From positions 496,001-560,000 of the forward strand of contig NBAY01000013.1 in the NCBI GenBank assembly GCA_002794775.1: a DNA stretch of 64,000 bases. The letters are read 5' to 3'. Below the pieces are notes generated by a model. It saw only the letters and a program-made list of their open reading frames with translations, was not told where the DNA came from and did no database searches. Shown here piece by piece: positions 50,011-63,254 of the stretch. The stretch's first letter is position 1; each line of letters begins with the position of its first letter. Both the position numbers and the translations under genes were made by a program. This stretch comes from Porodaedalea pini. Its lineage: Eukaryota; Basidiomycota; Agaricomycetes; Hymenochaetales; Hymenochaetaceae.

Positions 50011-53000
50011 TCAGGCGTGAGTATCACTCGTGCCACTCGCGATCAGGCGACCATCTCTATTCTCCTGTTCTTCACGCATCCGACGATACTGTTCTTCCTG
50101 TTCCTCATGGGACCCACTGGATGGACCAAGAGGAAGAATACGACGACCAGTTGTAATCAGCGAATAGAAAAGGGAGTAATTGGCAAGATCCGACGCACGG
50201 CAAAGGATTTTCTTGTATCGGTAGAGTTGCCAGAAATGCCAGGAAGTTGATCGCAGCCTGACAAATGAATACTACGTGCAGCGCGCGAGAATAAGAGTCT
50301 ATGGCCGCTTTCTGTAGTGATGGCTCGAGAGTAGGGATAACAGCCGTTGAATGTCTACCCGTAAGAAAGGCAGACAAAAATAAATAAATGCATTAATAAA
50401 AGCGTAGTGAAAACGCTACTGCAAGAGGATCACTTACCGGATAGATTCAATGATACTCTCAGCATTGGGCACTGTAATCTTCTCGTGCAGGGCATTGAGA
50501 AGAACGGCTTGCAGCACGGCTCCACTCAAAGAAACCCCAATCACTTGACCCGTGGTTCGGAATAAGTATGTAACTAACAGACCAGTCATTATCCTCTGAT
50601 AGCCAGAAACAAATGATCAAGAGGTACTTACTTCCTGTCGCGACGGCCAGGTCCTCCTTCGAGACACCGGCTATCATGGCCTTTGAGGGGATGGAGTGAA
50701 TCGAGTAAGAAAGGAATGAAACGCCATGTCAACGTTCTAGCACTCACAATCAAAGTTGTCGTAATCAAGCTCGCCATGCCGAATCCTTGCGGAACGATGT
50801 CAAACCAGAGATGCCATGTGCTTGTATTGGAGTTCCAGAAGCATATGGAGACTGTCGCAGTCACAGCGGCGGCAGAAGACGCAAGAGTGAGGAAATAGAG
50901 CTTTCCTGTTCTGCGCATTATCCTATTTTCGACGTCAAATGCAATATGTCGTTAGTGGATCGATACTTGACCAGACTAAATGCGAAAATAGATCACCATC
51001 CGGCGAAAACACTCCCGGTAGAGATTGCCACCTGTATGCAGATTGAAGTAAATTACAACCCCACGATGATGCAACTTCTGGATCTCAAGATCTTACAGAA
51101 TGAGGAAGAAGATGCAGGCCTATGCTTCTTGAGCAAAACGGAGTCTCCTAATACGTATAAATAGCTTACCAGCGTCCTTGGAACTGGTCATGCGAACTGC
51201 CGAGAAGTACTGTCGGAGAGAGGGTTTAGTTCGATCCATGCAGAGTCTAAGCCAATGGAAGTTACCAGAGGAAGATTGTACAACTGAACGCAGATTTTTA
51301 ACATCAGATGATGAATTCTATAAGTTAAAATGATTAATGCTCACCACAGAGAAGGCGGCCACGCTGCCAAAGCTTTACAGACTAGGGTCAGATTATCAGA
51401 CAGGATGCGAAAGAACAGAACGTACAAGTTAGACAAAGAAACGAATAGCGGTGTTCGACGGGTGATTAGATGCATCGGCATCACCGGAAAGGGAGCGACG
51501 TGCGTTTCTACATATACAAACGCTACACCACAAACCGCACTAGCAACAAAGAGTCCCCATATGAGAGGATGTGACCAAGGCATCTCTTCTGTCGATTTCA
51601 AACTGAACCCGAGAAGCAGCGTTCCTACCGTCCCGACAAGCGTAATCGAACCTAGACCGTCAATCCGCCGGAGCTTCTCATAGGTTGTCCGACTCTGGAC
51701 TTCGGGGGGAAGCTTAATGTTGACCTTCGTAATCACGAGGATGGTCGAGAGGGCCAGGATCGGGATCTGCGGTTTGGAAGGAGGTCAATGCTTGCGCAAA
51801 TGAGGAACTCAGTGGCCTAGCGGCGATCACCTGTACCAGGAAGGCCGATCGCCTGAAAACTAGGTCAGCTTCGCAGTCGGGATCGCGGAAGTATCTTGAG
51901 CATACCAGCCGAAAGAGTCATTCAACCATCCTCCGAGAGGGCCGCCGAGTCCCGCCCCTGAAACAGGCTTCTTGAGCGAATGAATGCAAAAGCTTGGGAA
52001 ATGCTATACCTAGACCGAACAAGCTTTGTACAACGTCAGAATCGCTAGATTAGAAGTAGATAAAGCCGCGTACATGTTTGCCATGCCCTGATAAAGACCA
52101 CGCTGCTTCCTATTGTCAGGTCAGAAAGTCCCCTTGCATTTTCCAGCGAACGCATTCCGCCTAGGGGTTACGTACAGGGGTATCAAATCGGTGACAGCCA
52201 CGCTTGAGACTGCATGCAAAGTGAGCATGGGAAGCACCTTTCAGTTCTTCAGACACGGATCCGACTTACCTGTCATCACCCTTTTCACGAACAAAAAGAA
52301 ACAGAGTGAGCATGAGGCAGTTGTCCACGCACTGAGCATGCTTACCCGCCTCCACCCATGCCAGCAAGGGCACGGGCGGCAATAAGGGCCTCCATGGAAG
52401 GAGCTAACCCGCAGAAGATCGTTCCAGAGCCTTCGAAGCACACCGAGTTAGCGGACGGAACGCGGGATTCTCTATATAGAACGCACCGAACAACGAGAGT
52501 GCTAAAAGCATGGCACCTTTACGGCCCATGATGTCAGACAGACGTCCTTCGGGCGAGGGCACAGGTCAGCATTCACCACTGTAGATCATGGATGGAAGTT
52601 TGAACACTAAAACTCACCGTACAGCGGGGTAAAGCAACATACGGACAGCAAATACGATGTTCCAATATAGGATGCCTGATTTGACTTATTGAAGCTCGAG
52701 CCAATAGGCGTTAGAAGCGTCGCTACGATTGTCCCTATAGGAGACGTAAGTGTGTAAGTGTGTAAATGCTGAGGAGCAATAACAAGGCAATCGCGTGCAC
52801 CCACCATCCAACGCGCCAAGGAAGACTGCACTCCATAGGCCTAACAGGACCCAGACCAAATCGGACCTCGAGACCTTGTTTAGCGGCGCAGGTTCTACGG
52901 GGGAGTCACATTGGACGTCGCTTCGGCTGTCGTGTGAAGAAGAGTAGGAAGGCGGGCGCTCCTGGATCAGCAGAGGAGTTCGTTCATCGCGGTTGCTGTC

Positions 53001-53018
53001 TCCCTCTTGCACGACCAT
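50011..53018 (-). CDS. Major facilitator superfamily transporter, 21 exons
   Basis: 580-residue polytopic transporter resembling vacuolar amino-acid/drug:H+ antiporters with about 14 helices. Exons: 53018-52805, 52734-52618, 52546-52487, 52430-52346, 52280-52270, 52209-52176, 52109-52074, 52023-52010, 51957-51906, 51852-51831, 51766-51426, 51363-51345, 51283-51266, 51209-51170, 51119-51097, 51031-50997, 50922-50748, 50680-50632, 50573-50438, 50354-50199, 50116-50011. All introns are GT-AG and 50-90 bp, and every junction keeps frame. Landmarks: an acidic N-tail with TPLL, MGRKGAM (loop 2-3 motif), ALAGMGGGG, FGLGAGLGGPLGGWL (antiporter-like), then TYLFRTTGQVIGVSLSGAVLQ and a charged cytosolic C-tail. 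Substrate is unknown. An upstream in-frame ATG at 53102 would add 28 residues. Confidence 0.88.
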
Positions 53019-56000
53019 CTTGTCAACAAATCTACGCCTCGAAGGACTCGACCAGACGACGACGGCGAACACGACGGGAAAATTCGAGCGACGAAGATCC
53101 ACTTAAATAGCTGGGCCTCGACGGACGACGGAATGAAACGGCCGTGGTGAACTCGAGTTGACAAAGCAATATATGCGATATGGCTGGCTCTTCCAGCAAG
53201 ATCGCAGGGCTGCAGCTGCTCCCACTTCCTGTTAGAAAATCTTTGCGGGAAGGGATTTTGCCGTCATCTTGCAAACACGATAAGTATGTACATATCTTGG
53301 GAGATCCTCACGCAAACTTCGGATCGGATGATAGACTACCAGGGACGCTTTCTATCCATTTAGCGTCATCCTCCGCTTTCAGCGGTCTTCTCGTCCTACC
53401 ACCAACATCGAACCCGCACTGTTCACAGAAACGGGTCCGAGTCTCTTCATATCTTTTCTACCTCTTTGCCTCGTGCTGGCCAAATATGTCTACGATAAAG
53501 CCACGAGAAGAGCATCGCGCTTCTGCTGTTCTCGCTCGCATTCGACTTCAACCCCAACGTCAAGCTCCAACCATCTACGCTGCACTGCACTTTCTCGCCA
53601 GACGGTTAACAAACCGTTTCCGTCGGTCTTCGGGCATGCTCGGACCCCCTGTTGGCGTCTGACCCTGCCGGCGGTCCTCCCCTTTAGATGGGCCGACAAA
53701 CGGGCCCTTGGGCGCAGGTTCTGTGTCAGATTTCACTCACCGACGTCCTCATGTGAACGGCACGCAGCCACTCTCCTTAATTTGTGATTGATTTCACTTC
53801 GTTTGCCACCCCGCATCACATGTGGTTTGCGCTCGTGCTTTCGATATCAGAAGTTTTTCGAGTCAGCCCAAGGAGCCACCGAGTACTCGAAATAACCTCT
53901 ATGTGAGCCTTTGCCGCGAGAAGCTGGCGGAGTCGTTTTAACGCCTTCTTCTTTGACAGTCCTAAATATTACTTCGTGCTCGTGTATCCCCCTTAAAGTC
54001 CTCGAAATTACCAATGAAGATCCTGCCTGGTTGGTCTTCAGATGGACGAGCGATACGAGAACACGAGTTTTAACGATCGAATCTCGCTACATTCTTGGTC
54101 GCAGTCGTTTGATGAATAAAACGAGGATCACAGGTGCTACTGCTCAATGGCCTCGCTTCAAGTCCTGTTTTTCATCTGTACAAATGCCGCGTGTTCCATG
54201 CATTGAAAAAGGCCTCACGGCACTTGCCGTTGTTTGTCGGTTCAAGTTAGAAATGGGAATACAACTGTACGATTGTGCTAGTGTTCACCGTCATGTATGT
54301 ACGTCTGTATCGTCTGCTATCGTTGAACACATATGAAATCGATGCTCATACTCTATTTGAAACAGAGCTCTTTATGGCCTCGCCACTCTTTACACCCGCG
54401 TGTTCTGTCAGGCCTCCATTTAAACGCGTCTTCAAATAACTTCTTAGATGCATTCCAGTCATGTCTATTTCTCACCTTTTTTCCGTTGTCGGCGGAAGGA
54501 CCTTCGGGTAAGTCGATCTACATTCAGTGGATCGGTCAGTAGTTCAGCCCTTCCGCTTTCTAGGCGGATCTCCGCTCTAAAACATGTGTATCAGTTTACC
54601 TGGCGAGAACATGCTAACTTGGCTCTCACGGAAAGGGTTTGGACTATACCTCCACCTATCTAATCAGTACAGTTAGTCTCTACGATTTCCTTGGCAATGG
54701 GAAGGGCACAAGGGCAGGTTAGTGCTTCGTCTTCGGCGTGTTGGTATAATTTACGAATGTCCCTTAACGCGCTTTAGATGCATTCGGGTCTCGCCGGATG
54801 ACGATGCTCCCTTCGAATCACTCGGTGGACTGCATAGCAACACATAAAGGAAGAAAGTCATCTGAGGCGCTCGGACCGAAAGGCTCTTCCAAGTAATGTA
54901 CCTTGAGCAATTGAGTGGGCCGAACTAATATCGGCTCTAAAACCGCTCCACCTCTTCTTGAACGTCCCCATACTTGCCGCGAATGTGTCTGTCGCATTGG
55001 ATGCACGGTTTTTTCACTCGCTCTAATTCTGCGGACAGAGCGGATGTACTTGGTATTGCCGGCAACACACGATAGCTGAGACATTCGAGGGTCTGTGTTT
55101 CGCGTTTACTCAAACTATTTTCAGCTGCAGTCGTCTTCTGACAGAGCTCTGAAACCGTGCCTTTCTTATGCTGTGGCTTCAGCAAACCTTCACTGCTACC
55201 TTTAGGAAGCTTCATTTCACGATGCACGAGGCCTAGTAACCTTAGGCTCTTCGTCACGAGAAATACAAAATCATGGCCGACTTTTTTTTTCTGGAGGACA
55301 CTGTACGGAGTTTGTGGCGCCGCACGAGAAAGCACTACTCCGCAGCACGATGTGCAACTACCACGCATCGGGATGAAACTGGTCGGTACGTGCTATACCT
55401 TTCATCGCAGTACTGCTATGCTGACCCGCATCAATCTGAAACTTTTAAATCGCATAATCACACTCAGTCCGAGATTCCTCGCATCTAATGCGAACAATCC
55501 CGCAGGAGAACGTCGACTCGCAGACTCAGGTCGGTTGTCGAATCAAAGATTGATTCACTGCGCGTCATGCATTTCACGACACTTGCTATTGCCTAGGCAG
55601 GCATCGGCAGTTTTTCCATTCCTTTATCCATCCATTCATTGAAGTACCCATGCGCACAGCTTCATCTGCAAGAGATGTTGCTCCGGAGAGTACGGAGCGA
55701 CTGATCGACTCCACTCATGTCTCAGCTTCCTTTCCGACTTCATAAGGTTCACTTTTCTGTCAGACTTCTTAAGGTCGTCTCTGTTACATGTCGCCTCTGA
55801 TAACGGAGACGGCCATCGTCATCTTGATGTTATAGATATAGGGAATCGGCCCTTCTAACCATAACATTACGCATTCTGTGGCTACTAACAGGCACTCCCA
55901 GGCACCAGCTTGAAGTGAGCGTTCTTGTGGTCAAGGAAATATGGGGATATGGAAGACCTAAGGATGCCTTACGTTTACAGCTGTGGGTTTAATTTGGAGG

Positions 56001-59000
56001 CGGAGACTTCTTCGTTGAATGACGCTCGGATTGTCCATCATGCACGGTTTATGGGCGCGGCTTTCTAGAGAATTCCTGGCTGCAGACTTCCTCTGATCAT
56101 ATGTCGTTGCGTGGCCTTTGGTGCATATGACGAGCTTCTTCTCGTCCAGATTCATCGTGTCAATATCCCACCGAGCTTATCTGAGTGACAATCAAGCTAC
56201 ATATCCTCCGCTCGCGTCGGCCGACTCACCGTTCAGCCGCACGAACGAGGCAAATAAAGGCATCCTGAGCGTCTTGGCATCGCCGCATATCGACTAACGC
56301 AGTCCTTCGTCATACTTTGAACCTGGTTTTCCTCACGCCTTGATGTCGCTTCCGTCCTTCGACCGCTAGCCGAAGGCGTTGAGAGGTCTGATACTGATTC
56401 ATTTTCAGAGTAAGTAAGCATGTCTGGTAAGCCCTCGATTAACAATGACTACAAAGGTGCACCTACCAATAGTGGAAAACCAATGACAGATGATAAGAGC
56501 TGACGCTTCGAATAGAATTTCGCATCTCGAGGTCGAAAAATCTAGGACTGATTCCTTAGACACTTTTTGCAAGTTGTGTCTGGCGAAGGCACTTTCTTAC
56601 GGTTTGCTTCGTCCCCTCATGCGATATGCTCTGTGGCCATTGCACGAGAATTACAACGGAGGCAAGACTCCGGATCTCTGCTTTAAACATGCTCGGGAGA
56701 CTTCGCAGAATAAAACCATCTAAAACTGTTTCTCGTCCTTTGATGGTAACTTTCCGAGCGGCCTCGAAGTCGCATACAGTTGATAAGAGTCGACCTTCAA
56801 ACAATTTTTAGCAGACTATACATTGCCTGTACTCAGGCAAAACTCATTGCTCCAGTAAATCAAGTTCTCGGCGGTGTTCTACTTGAGTCTCAATCTCATG
56901 TCTTCCATTTCATTCCCTTTTAAGTAATTCTTTACTCTAGCGCCCAGTGGTCGACTGTATGATCTTGCGCTCATGCTTTCTTTTAAAAGGCCGTATACAA
57001 ATTTTTCGACGTGGTCGGCTTGTTTTTCACCCGCTTCTGATGGCAGTGGAACAGCTCAGTCGAGATACGTTTATCTGTCCTCGCAACTGGTTCCGAATTT
57101 GAAGAGGTGGTCCTCGGCGCACGAACGAAATGATTGCCTAGTATGTGTACCTGCGGGCCACGAGAGGTAAGCTCCTTTCTAGTCGCAGCAGTACAGGGAA
57201 ATCTTCGTAGGTCTGTGTTTTGACTCCGAGTCGGCCAACATCCAACAGTCGACAAAGGCGGCTCTATTTTCATCTTCATCTCCCTCTTCCTCCCACTTAT
57301 ACATATTATACTTCACGCTTAGACCTCTGATGTTCACGCTCCCTAGACATTCTCAACATCTTAGTAACTCAGTCAGGCTCATTTGAGTATTGTCAGCACT
57401 AGCAGAGCCCGTTGTCAGCGGTCGATCACCAAATGTCCTTCCCCCTCTGGCTTCACCTTCCTCTTTGATTGTGTTGTTCTCTCATCCCCTTGAATTTTCT
57501 TACCTACATCATCGGATGTTCTATAAGCGTACGCCGCTCTGAGCCTTTGTCATTAAAGGCACTGCTCTCGGTGCTTAATTTCTTGCGGACAACCAATCAA
57601 TCCTTTCTAGTAATATCAGTACTAATTTAGGGCAGTAGATCGCGCCTGGACTCACATCGTTGTTGACAATATTAGTGTCTTTTCGTCCCTCACAAATATA
57701 TCACTTGTTGACTAGGATGCCGTTTAGTGCTGTCCGTTGACGTTTAAGGCCAGTTTTTTATAGGTATTATATCATTTTAAATTGCAGCGACCAAAGCAGG
57801 TCGTTAAGATCTGCGAGCCCTCCGAAAATCAAGGACAATGGTTTCCTAGATGAGCAGCAGGAGATCATTTACTATGAGTTTGTCTTCTTGCGATTCGGTA
57901 ATTCGTTTCAATGGGGAAAATGAACCAAGCTGTTACGCTACCTGACCAGTCGCCTAGTTCCCGCGATGCATTTTACGCCTTTTCTTGCGCCTAATCCGAT
58001 CAAACCCGGGGTACTCGCCCCTTATCCGTGCAGGAATGAATGCACTATGTCTTCTCAAGCTTCCCAGACTTAATTGACTTCTTTTCCGGGATGAAGTACA
58101 TGTGACGTATCGAATTCGGTCCGTTGAACATAGTCCTCCGTGTCAGACTTGCGTTTTAAAGCGGACACGCATCGTCGAATACATCACTAACGTGCCGCAC
58201 GGGATTAAATTTCTGTCGCTTTCTACTGAGCCTTATCTTATCTTCGACTCGCTGAGACATAGGTGACATTTCACGATAAGCAAGATGGTATGTTCACTTG
58301 ATATTTGCTGAGATACGTCCAAGAACTGTAAGAATATCTTTCCCAGTAAAAGGTCTCAACCCGCTGAGTTTCCAGCGGGAATTTCTCCGATATTAATCTT
58401 TTCTCAAGTAGTCCTGCTCCTTAATAAGACATGGAGCTCATCAAGTACTTTTACCTCCCAAAGTTTTCCAACATTTAATTGTTAGGGTTCATGGTACGCT
58501 CTGCACTGAACTCGAAGGCGGCAGCATGCGCTGCATATCTATAAGATACACTAATGTATTGTTCTTCGAAAGTCTGCAACTGATTCGTACAAAATAGGAG
58601 TTTGATGTATTTACTATCTACGCGCCTTTTTTTGAGTATATATGGCCGCGGCTAAGTCTCATCGAATATCACACTGTCATACTGGCTTTGATTTAAGTGA
58701 TTATTTCGGTTATATATTTAGAAAATAGGCTACTTTTCCAGCTAGCATACTTTAATTCGTCTATATATGAGGATATAATCCAAGACATTCATGAGCTCTG
58801 TTAAAAACAGAAAGTAAATTATGTCAGCAATAATGCGACGCGACGTCATCACGTGGGTAACTGGAAAAGGCGCGTGACCGAAGATACTCACTTACCAGTA
58901 GCGGGCTCGGCTACCGATTCTTCGGAATGTTCAACGCGGACTGGTCGATGAGCATTTTCAGCTTCTAGAGAGTATAGAGGTTCGAGTAGCACCTTGGCTC

Positions 59001-62000
59001 TTTCATAAACTGCCGTCTCGAATCCATTCACGAGTTCTTAAGCATTTACTCACCAACAGATATTCAGTGTCTATCCTCGGAATTCAAGTTGTCATGCCAT
59101 ATATCAACTGAAATCAGCCCGAGAGAAAGGAATTCCGCGATTGTGCGTGGATCGATTGCGAGAAAATATGTCTAGTGATCGATCTTACTCTCTTTCTACT
59201 TCTACGAGAAGAACGGAATTGATGATTTACTTACAGATTCCGCCCTGGCTTTTTCTCATTTTAGGTTGTGAGACGGCGACGCAGTCAGAAGTTTGTCTGT
59301 CGCCGTAGAGCTTGTCGGACTGGCCTGTATGCAATGCGTCTGCAAACCTTCTAGTCCTGGTGTGTAAATTCTCCATGTGTTTTTGTCTTCCACGCTAAGA
59401 AAGATCATAATCTCTGTAGTCTTCCCGAGGCTCATGGAGCTCCCATCGTAAAGAGGTATCCAGCGGTCCCCGGACAGAAGCTCTATCAAGCTTTAACAGT
59501 GTAAACATCATGCAACGAAGGACCCCTGCGCGCACCATGGTCACGTCGCACACGAAAGTTCGTCATACTGGTATAAGTAACAATGTAATAGTCTTATTGA
59601 CTCCTTGCAGCAAGAGATGCAAGTGATCATAGGTCTCTTCTACACGTATTGCCAAGTAAGAAGCCATCGAAAGAAGCAATTATAGGAAGCCGATTTACCA
59701 GGTTGTCTAGCCTAGTACCGATTCTCTATCAGGTCATCAGTCTTGTCTCGACCGGGCGGGGAAAACAATTTGCCAAAATAAAAATAACAAGTAGTACCTC
59801 CTGGCACCTGGACCAGGTCAGGATGAGGTACCTTCCATCAGACAGGAGCACGATAGAGCGGATGTGTCGCTAGCAGCGCTTGGAAGGGGTGTTAGGAAAC
59901 ATTTTTCATAAGCTGCCAATCCATCGTAAATGGTCATGCTCGTCGAAGGCCAGTGTTCGGATGCCCCTAATGTATCACCAGTCTTCTTACTCGACGCCAC
60001 AAAGGCATACTCGGACGAGCCGGTAGTGAGTGATTAATGAGGGTTCTTCTCTTCTCACCAGCAAGCCAGACGAGGACTGAAAAGCTCGTCCTGAAGACAT
60101 TCATATAACTTCATAGCTTCTGTTGAAATGGTCGATACGTACACGGCAAGAGCCGGTTTGTATGGGTCATGTTCTTTGGTTTATCTATCATCCCCTTCAT
60201 AGATTCATCCGGAATGCTGGCCCCCACTTTCTAGAGCTGATGATTGTGGTACTCACACCGCGGCACGCTCGATCAATTACGGATGTACATTATATTGAAC
60301 TGCTCTGCTGCTCGCTGCCGAACACCTAAGACTTTCACTGTCTGTCCCCTTTGATTTTCCTATGTTTACTCTGCTTTATGCCATTCGGTTCGGATGCAAT
60401 GGTTTGAAATATATTGCCTTGAGTTACTCGCAATGTTCAACTTCAGAGACAGGGTTGAAATGATCAATTGAATTCTTTCTAATTCTCCCAACTACGTCAA
60501 GATTGTTACTTTCTGGGGCGCTCGCGCCTTGGACAAAGGGGTGGGAGGTCTTTGTCGTTACGGTGGCGCAGCTTGCTCGGTCTACCATGCCATAAGTCAG
60601 GTCATGAGATAGCCGGAGAGGTCTGTACCGGCTGCGAGATCTTCTTGAACGGCTCATAAGGAGAAAGGGGTAGAAAGAGAAGAGGAAAATATTAATCTAA
60701 TGTACCTCTGCGCTCGAGACATGCTCTGGTCTGTGAACGACCGGAAAAAGGTTGACGACATTGCGAGTTTGTCAAAAATCCAACATTGTCCTGCTTAACA
60801 AAAGGTGATCATTAAGCATTGCTAAGTGATAGGCATGTCGGCGTACCTCTTGAATCCAATCAGACAACTGTCTGTACAGCATGCGCATTCTCAGGCTCCC
60901 ATGATCTTCCGCCGTTTAGCAGCGGGTGGAACTAAAGGCCGTAAGCCAACACCACAGCTTGCGCTAAAACATACGAACACTGGTTTGCGCAAGATGGGCA
61001 GATAAACAATTGCGTCAAGGGCCCTGCTTTCTTCCGCCGGTGGTTCGCAGGAGGAGCTCGAAGAGATTTTGGTCAACGGTCAAATGTATTACTCACAAAA
61101 ATAGCCAGCAATTTTGAGCGACATGCTGATCGAAATCCGAGGACTGTATGTTTCGCATGCTTACTTTACTTGTCAGCTGGTATCCCTTCGGTATTTGATA
61201 AAGCGAAAAGCAATAACGAAAGACTCGCTATTCCCATGCCGTAGCGACGATAAACACATTCAAATGAATCAAGAACAGATAATGTTGTCACACCATAGGA
61301 AGGGCGGTCTGGGGTCTGCATCAGAAGTAAAGAAGCTTGATTCTGTTGCCGAGCGGACTGTGTTTCTTTGCCGAGTGTGAGTTGTTCGTACTCAAGGTGA
61401 AGGACGCCCACAGCCCAAAACAAAATTCGTGTGCGGGGTCAGGACTGATGGAGGATGGTGCTTCATACTCACAAGGACGCTAAATTCACCTATGGCCTGC
61501 AGCGTTTATACCTGACTCGTTTCAAGGCAGGCGCGAATCACTAGACACGTGGATAGATTAGTATAGTTCAGACGTATAAAGAAAGAGAGAAGACGGTTTA
61601 TCGCGTTTGAGGAAAGGCTTCGAACGTTGAATGACATCGAGACTGTTTGGACTGCAAAGTTTCGTTTCTAGTTCATCACGCGTACCCATTCCCTCCAAAC
61701 CTTAATTGCGAACCTTGTTCACGCAGTTGCTTTCGGGCATTCGCAGATCCGAAATGCGTTCAAATCAGCAATCAGGGGTGCACAAAACGTCCCATACAAG
61801 ACGGCGCACAAAGGCAACGATCTCTGTTTATCAGCGCGGAAACAGCATTATCAGGCCATCTGCAGGTGCCATGTCGAAAGTTCATGGTGATGAATCAACG
61901 CCATTCGTCCGTAGTGCTTAATTTCCCTAGGCGATGTATTAATTGTGTCCGAAAAAAGTCATGATGCACAAACGCACCACCAGACTACGGTATGGGCGTT

Positions 62001-62417
62001 AAGGTTTCATGACGAGAGAGCGATCAGAAGAGAAAGACGGCGCAGTTTGCAGAGTCAGAGGCCGGTTACTGGGGGCTCGAATCTTCTCAAGCTTGAAGGG
62101 ACGAGTGTCCAGGAATACACGTGGGATAGAAACGACAGGAAAGAGCCGATGTCGAGAAAGCCTTTTTGGCTTTGCTTACCATGAAGCGAAGATAGCAAAA
62201 GAGGAGGGTGCCAAACGGGATGACGCCCTGACGGTATTTATGTTGCGTGGAGCCCAACGCGTGTCCTCTGACTGTATGACGGACTATTCCGGCGGAGAGA
62301 GAGTGGGCATAGAGCTAATTCCTCCGAAAGGATGCATGTGACGGATTGGGTATAATTTGTTTGCAGACAGTAGAAAGGCGATCTTGTAATACAGAGCATG
62401 AGAAAGAGGATAGACCA
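53019..62417. other. Gene-poor 9.4-kb interval, nothing recognised
   Basis: Open frames reach at most about 160 codons, overlap on both strands and show no domain, repeat or coherent splice chain. The interval must contain the transporter promoter near 53019-53200. Long AT-rich stretches occur at 57200-59200. I saw no LTR pair, tRNA box set or retroelement motif. It could hold non-coding RNA, heavily decayed repeats or unrecognised small-exon genes. Confidence 0.45.
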
Positions 62418-63033
62418 TTAAACCGTCCGAATAGCGAAAGCGACACAAACACATATCAAAGAATCCTGTAGAAAAAGCTCGGCAATGAAATAAGTTGAGA
62501 AAGAAAATATGTAGCGCACGTTCGAGAACATCTCCTGAGCAACAGTATCGCAGTCCTCCCAATGGCAAATGAGGTTGGCGCTGGGGTAAACCGGTCCGCG
62601 TCATCTCTACGAATAATGGAAGAGGGGAATACTCACTGTATACCCTGCCCGGAGTTCTCGTCGATCCGCGTGAGTACAATATATTTACTGAAGCTTCGCG
62701 TTAGCACTTTACTGCCAGAGAGATGTGGTCATGTAACCTACAATCCCTTTGGCCGGATTTCTGATAAGAGTGCAATAGGATGAGCGAGCCAATCCAACGC
62801 TACTCAACAAAATTCTAAAACAGACCGAGCATCCTCTCTTTAACCCTCTCTCCTACTTCTTTACACCACGCCTTGGTCTTATCTCGATCTCGTGGTGCAG
62901 GAAATGTTTCATTCTGTAAGGTGGTCGAGAGTAGCTTCTTTATGTATGCTTTCAGGGTTTCGGAATCGAACTTCGGCCGTGGGGAAGGCGCGTCGGGCGG
63001 TGGGGGAGGCGAGCGAATGCCATAACTGGCCAT
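62418..63033 (-). CDS. Tctex-1 family dynein light chain
   Basis: 128 residues in five exons: 63033-62826, 62760-62742, 62687-62637, 62580-62520, 62465-62418. All introns are GT-AG and 54-65 bp. After a Pro-rich start come a helix (DSETLKAYIKKLLSTTLQN), the second helix (KAWCKEVGERVKERML) and the beta strands typical of the family: IRPKGFKYIVLTRIDENSG, then NLICHWEDCDTVAQEMFSN and the ending SLICVCVAFAIRTV. The protein would be a homodimeric light chain on cytoplasmic dynein intermediate chain. It is divergent from PEX11, 221 bp apart. Exon 2 is only 19 nt. Confidence 0.88.
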
Positions 63034-63254
63034 GAGAGGCTAGGCAGAGGGCGACAGCGGCGAGAGTAGAATATTCGTTGTCAAGAATGTCGTCGTCGTG
63101 CGTAGACAGCATTACAGCGAGCTTTCGGAACGTCGACGCGATGTATGCACTTGTTTGGCTCGACTTCGACTCGGAGGCGCGCACACGCGCCTGATTTCTG
63201 CGTCGGACACTGACCTCTTTTTGGGCGCAGAGCAACTCTTAATCGTTCTACAAA
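63034..63254. promoter_or_regulatory. Shared divergent promoter of dynein light chain and PEX11
   Basis: The 221 bp between the two start codons must serve both genes unless 5' exons overlap. I see no clear TATA box. Confidence 0.5.

Noticed and set aside
53180..53662. 160-codon plus-strand frame starting MAGSSSK
   Set aside because: No domain, low-complexity composition and no support from neighbouring frames; likely chance.
54937..55642. Two overlapping frames of 143 and 161 codons on opposite strands
   Set aside because: They shadow each other and neither shows a recognisable motif beyond scattered cysteines.
60900..61007. Short basic plus-strand peptide resembling a ribosomal protein tail
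   Set aside because: Only 35 codons, no upstream exon found and no family identified.
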